This document shows, in pieces, positions 56,878 to 64,000 of a stretch of DNA of 64,000 bases; the stretch's first letter is position 1, and every line of letters begins with the position of its first letter. The notes under the pieces are model-generated. The model searched no databases. It saw nothing but the letters and a program-made list of their open reading frames with translations, and was not told the origin of the DNA. This stretch comes from Rotaria socialis (Eukaryota > Rotifera > Eurotatoria > Philodinida > Philodinidae). The stretch is taken from assembly GCA_905331475.1 (NCBI GenBank), contig CAJNYU010002049.1:66979-130978 (forward strand). Direction: 5' to 3'. The position numbers were made by a program, and so were the translations under genes.

Positions 56878-58936
56878 TTAATAACATAGACATGATTAAT
56901 GAGAAAATGTAACGGGTTAGTTCTGATCGATATTACTTTGACTTTTACTGCCCTTTCACGGGCAAAGGAAAATAAAACAAGAGCTTTTTTGTCTCTAGTA
57001 TTGATGCATATCTTATGAAAAAATTGGTCTGAACTTAGTGATGACTGGAGTATTTTTCTTCTGTGGAAGAATAAATATCCCTCGGCTTTCACAATTCAAA
57101 GCAGTCTTAGAGCCAATAATTGAATCTTCAAAAAAAAGGTAGACAGCTAGAAAAAACAAAAAGGATAGAGATGCGGAACGCGGTGAAGATCTTGAATATT
57201 CGGGTGAAGTTCAGGCATTCTAGTGCGTGTAGAATCTGTTTGGTTCCTATCCAAATGCAGTGCGCTGAACTTCTCATTAAAGTTTTCAAAAATGTCAAGC
57301 AAGATAAGAAAAAGATGATTTCGAAAAAGTCAGCTTCAAAATGATCTCATGATCTTCTCCTTTGTGATAATTTTAAAAAGACTATTGGTCAAGTTTATAA
57401 TCTAGCCTGTAGTCTTCTTTCCAGGTTTGATTTTAATTTTGTTTAGAAGAAAACAAGAGAATCGGTGATAAAACAAAGTAGATCAGTTATACAAATCTAG
57501 TGTAGAAAAAACCGTATTGTCTAATCTGATGAAAATCATTACAAGTCATTAGATCAAGAGTCAAACTAGTATTTTAAGTCTAATGTTGCTTTTTTATATT
57601 CAAATCAGAGAAATATAACTGATCCTAAGACAAAATTTATAATTCGTCTTCTGTGTCAACTAGCGATAAATCTCAATTTTATACAATAATAGTCTCTGAG
57701 CCAATGTTTTTCTCCACTTTCAAACTATTTTTCTTTTGTGTCAAAATTAATGCCAAAAACAATACAGTCATAGATAGAGCCTCTTATCTTTTGGTCGACA
57801 GAAAGGCTGTGCTGCTACCTGATTGTTTTAAGCATGTTCAACTGTCGGACTACTGAATGAATAAAAGATTACATATAAGATGCCATATATTGATTTGATT
57901 CAACATATTTCTGGTATCTCATTGATTTATCTTATTGCTTGCTGCTGTTTGTTATTCTACCTCGAGCATTTTCTCCTAAAAATAAGAAACTAAATTGTCG
58001 TGTTGTCAAAATGGACTTGATACTCATCTAATTAGGTTAAGTACCTAGAATTTAAAAATTGATAACCCTAGTGAACTGTCTTGGGGTACGCGCATGAAAT
58101 ACATGAGCATTTGGAGCGAGAGTGTCATGCGCTGTGGACAAATCTTGATATCTGAACATGTCAAGCATATGAAAAAATAAGTTCGCTTAGGAAATGATTT
58201 TCCTCAATAGTTTAGTGCAGCTTTTCAAGCCATTTGATAAAGCAATGCAGCCTTGACAATGAGTTCTATCAGATTTCCAGGGCTAGAGTGAGGATCATAG
58301 AGATTAAACATGAATTTTTGGAATGTCATTTGTTCTTATAAAAATTCCGAGAATTCATGCGATTCCAGGGATTCCTGAATCCGCCTATTCTCCCTTGTAC
58401 TATAGCGTTGCAGCCAGGTTTTCAGGTTGGAGTGTGCTCAATCCGGAAATGTTTTTCAGATCAATTGAAAACTATTTGAATTTCTTCCACCTCTTTTTGA
58501 GTAGAATAGATGTTGTATGAATGTTGTAGAGGTCCAAACAAGCCTACTATTTTTGACCATGATCTCCTTACCATGGCCCATGAACGTTTTTATGTTACTA
58601 TTTTGATGATATTTGGATGAGAAAAGCAGAATTTCTTGATAAGATAACAAGGAAACTTTATATATGAAAATGAGAATGCTAGTCAGTGTGTATTCATATA
58701 GTACACTAGGTATCTGAAGAGAATACATTATCAGAAGACACGATATTTAGAGAGATAACTATTTTTGAATTCAAAAAATGTTTGATGGAACTTGATAGAC
58801 TAAAGAATGAGAACGTATTAAGAACAAATATTTACTCGCAATATAAGTTTGAAATGGCGAGTGCTAAGACTAAGCGTACTATTTACTAGAAGTAGCGCTT
58901 TCCTTTTACTTTCAGAAAGGTAATGAAAGGACAGTT

Positions 58937-59093
58937 TTTGCTTTCTTTTTTCTGGGAAAGAATCTTTTTAATTTTTCCTACGTTCCTATATTTTCTCTCC
59001 GGAAGGAAAGCTGTTGCTTCCTTTTTACTCGGAAAGAGCATCTTTTTTATTTGTTCTACTTTCCAATATTTTTCCTCGGAAAGGGAAGCTATG
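58937..59093. repeat. Two tandem copies of a 79-bp unit
   Basis: Each copy runs from a gctt-cttttt-ct-ggaaag start through a T-rich middle to ttttc(t)c-ggaa(a)gg-aagct. Similarity is about three quarters. The frame is open across both but low in complexity. Confidence 0.6.
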
Positions 59094-59220
59094 AAGAATC
59101 ATGAATGATAAGTTATAAAAACTTTTCCATTCATGTTTTCCAATCTGTCTAATGTAGCCCTAAACGATATACAGGAGACATTTTCAAATAGGAGTGAGAA
59201 GTTATTATTATCTTGTTGTC

Positions 59221-59335
59221 ATTAATAACAAAAAAAATAACAATAACTATTTCTGTTATTGTTATTTGTAACAATAAGTTTTTTTCGTATTGTTATAAAT
59301 AACAATAACTTTTTTCGATAGTTATTTGTTATAAG
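59221..59335. repeat. AT-rich palindromic cluster
   Basis: Alternating ataacaataac and gttattgttat words create several overlapping hairpins. Confidence 0.7.
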
Positions 59336-59469
59336 AGATCTGGCCACGTTTCCTGGAGTTGGCAACTCATTGAGAATTCGAAACTCAAAAATCAATAAGC
59401 AAGAATCAGCGACAATAAACTAAAACATCCCAAGGGAGGTGTGCGATTCCAGGGAACTGAGGGACTTCA

Positions 59470-59540
59470 GGGTGTGGGTGTAGGTTCTTTTCTTTCCCCC
59501 ATAGTATCATCCACACCCAGACCTAGATCCGGACCCACCG
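59470..59540. repeat. Telomere-like foldback
   Basis: cagggtgtgggtgtaggtt (59468-59486) and catccacacccagacc (59509-59524) plus a trailing ggacccacc. The ends resemble those of the foldbacks at 42999 and 61997. Confidence 0.75.
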
Positions 59541-61044
59541 ACACCATTTGAAGTACTTCGGGATACTTTGATGTACTTTTGTACTTTGACTCCTCAAAGT
59601 ACGATGTTTTCCCCGTGATTATATCTCAAAGACAAGAGGACTGATTTCTGATGACAAGAGCAAGGACTCATATGCAAAGTTTCTAAACATCCTGAGAAAT
59701 GCCGACGGTTTCTTTAGGAAATAATTCTAAATGGGCATCTATGGTCTAGAGATAATGAAACAAAATAGTCGCAAGATTTTTTAATCAATGCTTGTTTACT
59801 CATTTTAGATACAAAATAGAAAAAGACTGAACTTCTCCCCTTCCACTTCATTGCCACAGAAGATCTTTGAATTTTAATCTATGGTCAAACGCACAAAATT
59901 CTGAGACAACGAAAGGTTTTTGAAAGATTTTTTTTATAAGTTTTAAGAATCCAGAAAAGTGCTGATCTCCGCGTTTAAGACGAACTGGATTGAGGTAGAG
60001 TAGCTTACCGCCACCCTCGGCGATGATTTTTATCCGCTTCTTCACACACACAGAGTGTAACAACTTCATACATCATACACGTATATATAGGAGAGAGATA
60101 GGAGAGACAGGAGATATATATATTAGAACAATGGAAAGAGAACAGAAAGATAAGAAACGAGAATCATCGAAGCGTGCCATCAATATCGGGACAATTACGT
60201 TTAATAAATTGTTTCTCCAGGAAGGTCATATATTTGAGTGAAGCTTTACTTACGAAGACAGGTCGAAAAAGTAATCAACAGTGATATTCAACAATTGACT
60301 TCTATTAGTTATATAACAATAGGGACGTTTTGAAATTTATTCAATCTCAAGTTTACCATATTCACATTTTACAAATATAAAGAGTTTTTTCTTAATAATC
60401 AGAATATTAGCAGAAGGATTTGTGGAATTCAAATGTTCTATCGAAGAAAATAAGGAATGTCAGTTCTAAGTCTCAATTTTGACGATTCCCCCTATCGAAT
60501 GAAGACAAGAGCAACAAAGATCCTCATTAAAGACTATAGCAACTAAGTAGTTTTACATTTCTTCAGTATTTTCACTTTTAATAATTATGTGAACTTTACA
60601 TTTCCGCCCAAAAAGGAACTGTGATAACAGCGTCCTTGTCAAAGTCAGGACGGTGGCTGTGGATGAGATTGAAACGATACTCAAAGTCAAACTAACATCC
60701 TTACCATCAGTTATGAAATCAATTAAAAATTCACTAAAATAAGGAGTAACATAGCTTTGATGCATTTCTAATCAAGACTAGAAGCGAGTGATAGAAACGG
60801 GAAACTGGAACTTGGGCAACTAGAATTTCGACATCGGAATTTCGACATCGGAATTTCGACATCGGAATTTCGACGATGTCCAATCCTCACTAGAATTTCG
60901 ACAAATGTCCAATTGTACCGGAAATTGGACAAAGTTGTCGAGTTTCCGAATTTGTCGAAATTCTTCCGGAATTACGACAATATCAATTTTTACTGATGAT
61001 TTTATTGTCCAATATCCGATGGAAATTGGACAATATACATCCTA

Positions 61045-61329
61045 CACTGAAAACAAAATAGCACCACACGAAACCAAAGCGTTTTCGTCCTCAGTGCGAA
61101 ACTCATAAAAGGTTTTAAATTTTCTCACTGAACTTAAAAAGGGTTTCGAACTTTGAAACGATTTTTGAACCAGTTTTAGGTTTCGTAGGTTTTCCACAAT
61201 ACCTTCGAAAAAATTTTCTGGAGTATTTATAATCGTTCCGAGACTATCTTGAAGTTTTACGAAACCCGTTTTAAGGTTTCGAATTCGTTTCAAAAATGGT
61301 TCCGTGTGGTGCTATTTTTTTTTCCAGTG
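61045..61329. mobile_element. 285-bp MITE flanked by TA
   Basis: The ends are cactgaaaacaaaatagcac and its near-exact inverted partner closing with ttccagtg, with about 30 bases of terminal repeat including agcaccacacg. TA flanks both sides (61043-61044 and 61330-61331), as for Tc1/mariner-type target duplication. The interior contains more inverted gtttcgaa/ttcgaaac words. It sits in the left arm of the large foldback, and the right arm lacks it. Confidence 0.8.
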
Positions 61330-61417
61330 TAGTTGAAATACATTTTCACTCATCTGTCAGTGAATAGAAAGCAAAGAAGTACAATGTAATTATAGAAAGT
61401 TTCAAATGAAAAAACTT

Positions 61418-61831
61418 GTTAGCGCAGCCCCTTTGGGGCTAAAATGTGGAACTCACATATATCCCTTCGGCTTACTAAAATAATTCAAAATAGTTCATCT
61501 GAAAAATCTACACTGATTTCCAAAACCTATAATAGGTCATTGCCTATTTGCTTATGCCTGTAATCGAGTATTAAGTGTTAACTCGTATATTTAACAATGA
61601 CAGATACTAGTTTCTATGGTCTGCAATGGTACCATAAACTAGTTACTATGATCTGTAATGGACAAACATTGCTGTTTTCGTGTAGTCTGTAATTAAAAAA
61701 GGAAGAAATAGGAGTCTAATTAGTCAAGCTCCTAATTAGAACAATTTTAAACTCATTAATGTCTGCAATGTTGAGGGGGGACGGGGGTTGGGACCAACAA
61801 AAATCTTGCTTTCAAACTTACACTCACCATT
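61418..61831 (+). repeat. Dispersed repeat, copy 2
   Basis: Same family and orientation as 18361-18730. It carries an extra internal near-duplication of ctagttactatg-tctgtaatgg at about 61603-61661. It interrupts the left arm of the foldback; the right arm has no counterpart. Confidence 0.85.
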
Positions 61832-61996
61832 TTTTTTGAAAATATATCTGAGTTCCACAAAACTTTTTCTTTTTTATTATTAGAAGCGCGAAAAAAAGCA
61901 AAAAAAACAATGTGTATGATTTGTATATAAATAAGTCGAACATGAGAGATTGAAAGAAAGAAACAGAATTTCAGATAGGAGATATTCTTAATCTGA

Positions 61997-62054
61997 GGGT
62001 GTGGGTGTAGTAACATATAGTCAAACCCACGCGCAATCCGACATCCACACACGC
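61997..62054. repeat. Telomere-like foldback at the centre of the palindrome
   Basis: gagggtgtgggtgtagtaac (61995-62014) and cccacgcgcaatccgacatc, then cacacacgc, form the turn of the large foldback. Confidence 0.75.
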
Positions 62055-63101
62055 TTGTTTCGGAAAATGTACGTCATATATAGCTTAGGAATATCTCCTA
62101 TCTAAAATTCTGTTTCTTTCATTCAATTTCTTATGTTCGACTTATTTATATACAAATCATATACATTGTTTCTTTTTCCTTATTTTAGCACTTCTAATAA
62201 TAAAAAAGAAAGAGGTTTTCATGTGAAATTTTGTATAATCACATAGTACTTTTTAGCTTTTCTATTCACTGACAAACGAGTGAATGTGTATTTCAAGCAA
62301 ACATATTAGTTCCAACTGTCATGTATATTGTCCAATAAAATAACCAGCAAAAATGTATGTTGTCCAAATTCCATCGGATATTGGACAATAAAATCATCAG
62401 TAAAAATTGATATTGTCGTAATTCTTCCGGAATTACGACAAATTCGGAAACTCGACAATTTTGTCCAATTTCCGGTACAATTGGACATTTTGACGAAATT
62501 CCACTGAAAATTGGACATTGTCGAAATTCCGATGTCCAGATTCCACTAAACCGATAGAAACATATATGCACCTTCAATGAATTACAACACGTTACTTTTC
62601 AAAAACGAGTACTTATTTTATTTTATTGACTTAATCAATGTCTCGGTCATCAATAGAATTGTGTTGTTTGTCTTGTTTTCCATATATGTCCAACTTGAAA
62701 CTTGAATTCAATTTTCAACTTTTAAACCAATAGCATTCTGAAGAATGGCGACTCGCACATATATCGCCATACATTGAAAGTTGAAATTTTCTATTCTCAA
62801 CTGAATTCAAGTTTCAAGTTTGACACTACTGTTTTTTCTGTCAAAGTAAAGAATTAGACCCGAAAAGCAAACCGAGAGCCATAATCAACAAAGAGACTGA
62901 AAAACTATCTGCTCCTTTACTACTGAATGGGTAATAACCATTTTATTTTGTCATTTATTCCCGTTTATCCGAAAGTATTCAATAGATTCGGAATTTTTCT
63001 CTAGAGAAATATATTCTATTGTTTATCAATCACAAGTACAGTTTTCAGTAAACAAATTGACATTTTCAGATTTAACACTTTCGTATCTATCGAGATACAC
63101 G

Positions 63102-63560
63102 ATGTTTCTTGCTCTGATGATTCCATATATCATTGCTGCTAGCTGTATCGATGCATCATTTGTGGGTATTATTCGCAATGCTTCTCTGATCTTATCCAAT
63201 TTTAACATAACAGTGGAGGAGCCGTCATGCCAAATATGTCTGTGTAAAATGTTCAATTCAACTGGAAACAATTCGATTGTCTCATTGAATTGCTATGCTT
63301 ATAGTAGCAACCGAGTCACTTGTCAAATGTTCACTATAGACATGTATCTTAACTCTTCCGCCTTTCACATGATCGGTAATGTGAACAGTACATTCTATTT
63401 TCTACAGTTACCATCCATTCAGGAATCTGAAAAAACAGTTGAAGCAACTATATCAAGTAATTATTTTATGTGTATTCTAGGAGTCTATATTTTTACATAC
63501 TGTATCAAGCTGTTTGTTCTTGATAGCTTATCGATAAGCTATATTATAAACAGCCTATGA
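63102..63560 (+). CDS. Secreted or membrane protein with a Cys-containing extracellular domain
   Basis: From ATG 63102 (an in-frame ATG at 63057 is also possible) a signal-peptide-like start, MFLALMIPYIIAASC, leads to a domain with evenly placed Cys and N-glycosylation sites: SCQICLCKMFNSTGNNS, LNCYAYSSNRVTCQMF, NVNSTFYFLQLP. A hydrophobic segment (FMCILGVYIFTYCIKLFVL) follows, and the frame ends at 63560. I recall similar Cys/Asn-rich ectodomains as common in bdelloid proteins of unknown function, but I cannot confirm this here. The protein is short (152 residues). The last hydrophobic part may be a membrane anchor or intron read-through. Confidence 0.45.
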   Translation: MFLALMIPYIIAASCIDASFVGIIRNASLILSNFNITVEEPSCQICLCKMFNSTGNNSIVSLNCYAYSSNRVTCQMFTIDMYLNSSAFHMIGNVNSTFYFLQLPSIQESEKTVEATISSNYFMCILGVYIFTYCIKLFVLDSLSISYIINSL

Positions 63561-64000
63561 AAAAAAAAAGAAAGTTCATCGATTTCTTTACAGTGTTGTG
63601 TAGATATTTCCATAAATTTCGATCAAATCATTTAAAAGAATCGTGTTGGCAGCTATAGTTTTATTTGAAGAATATTCAAGCAGCACCCAGAACATTTTAC
63701 TAGAGAATTTTCAATGGATTTATCTAGAACATTGTTGATTGGTTTAATCAACAAGAGATGGGAACATGCGAATGTATTTGTTTTCTATGAAGTCATCATT
63801 CTCCACGTTAATTAAGATAGTAGTTGTTTTCAAGATTTACGAAACCCCATTGACATACTCAAAAAATTTGAAAGAACCATGAAAATCAAGGAAGTTAGCT
63901 AGAATCTTAAAATCTCGATTTAGAGTCCGAGCTATTTATGTTCTTTATTAATCGTTAAGAAAATTAAATGTTACTCGTGTGATGCAGGCGAGTCTGTTTC
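63561..64000. other. Right-edge spacer
   Basis: AT-rich sequence. No splice-joined continuation of the preceding gene and no new gene can be supported before the window ends. Confidence 0.4.

Larger units (their letters stand above)
60817..62560. mobile_element. Large nested foldback element
   Basis: The outer arms at about 60905-61042 and 62320-62545 are inverted copies, with runs such as ttgtccaatatccgatggaa and ccggaattacgacaat on the left matched by the reverse on the right. Inside these, 61332-61410 pairs with about 62222-62305 (cactgacagatg and cagtgaatagaaa words), and 61863-61985 pairs with about 62085-62215. The loop at 61997-62054 is a telomere-like tract. Two other elements are inserted in the left arm only. 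No coding capacity is evident. Confidence 0.8.
54376..63056. other. Repeat-rich region, mostly without genes
   Basis: Almost 9 kb with no convincing intact gene. It holds a coding fragment (55466-55840), degenerate short repeats, three telomere-like foldbacks, an inverted-repeat element (56452-56877), a 79-bp tandem duplication, AT palindromes and the nested palindrome at 60817-62560, each listed separately. Frames at 57120, 57653, 58323 and 59848 have no recognisable features. Confidence 0.5.

Noticed and set aside
58323..58520. 65-codon frame near 58.4 kb
   Set aside because: No recognisable feature and no splice-linked neighbours.

Overview
The window looks like nuclear DNA from a bdelloid rotifer or a close relative. 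It is AT-rich, and genes are cut by many short introns of about 45-65 bases alongside a few longer ones. Animal-type proteins are present (KIF13-type kinesin, diacylglycerol kinase, DRAM/Frag1, SLC46, FMO), with intron-bearing Penelope-like retroelement remains and a dozen short tracts of the TGTGGG telomere-like hexamer known from bdelloids. The species call is inference; the repeat unit and gene content are seen directly. I saw no tRNA, rRNA or CRISPR array.

Layout. 1-748 (-): 5' end of a type I diacylglycerol kinase. 749-4694: microsatellite-rich spacer. 4695-10169 (-): a KIF13-type kinesin tail ending in CAP-Gly, with no motor or FHA domain visible. 10170-14524: spacer with a 630-bp inverted-repeat element. 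14525-14957 (+): small membrane protein with a frameshift. 14958-20275: spacer with foldbacks and a dispersed repeat. 20276-24782 (+): a caspase-like-NACHT-HEAT NLR-type protein running into a 100-N gap. 24883-25630 (+): 5'-truncated Penelope-like RT, followed by two hammerhead ribozymes. 27510-29975 (+): membrane-anchored S9 peptidase. 30765-31740 (-): broken carboxylesterase. 32136-34018 (-): decayed exons, three of them beside copies of one repeat. 35882-37235 (+): N-terminal part of an NWD1-type gene. 37482-38180 (-): DRAM/Frag1 protein. 39436-40204 (-): a second, different Penelope-like RT remnant. 40522-41199 (+): unknown membrane protein. 43626-45061 (-): GH16 glucanase with a fascin-like tail. 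45270-46322: element with inverted clusters of short repeats. 48378-49915 (+), 50163-51362 (-) and 52702-54375 (+): SLC46 transporter, divergent P450 and flavin monooxygenase. 54376-63056: repeat-rich, with a large nested foldback at 60817-62560. 63102-63560 (+): secreted or membrane protein.

How the parts fit. Intact-looking housekeeping or enzyme genes are interleaved with genes cut at one end (kinesin, carboxylesterase, NWD1-type, both RTs). Several cut ends lie near telomere-like tracts or inverted-repeat elements. This suggests a chromosome-end-like or rearranged neighbourhood, although gaps and Ns mean some junctions could come from assembly. The most notable items are the caspase-NACHT-HEAT immune-type protein, the paired hammerhead ribozymes behind an intron-bearing Penelope-like RT, the recurring TGTGGG...CCCACA foldbacks, and the nested palindrome at about 61-62.5 kb.
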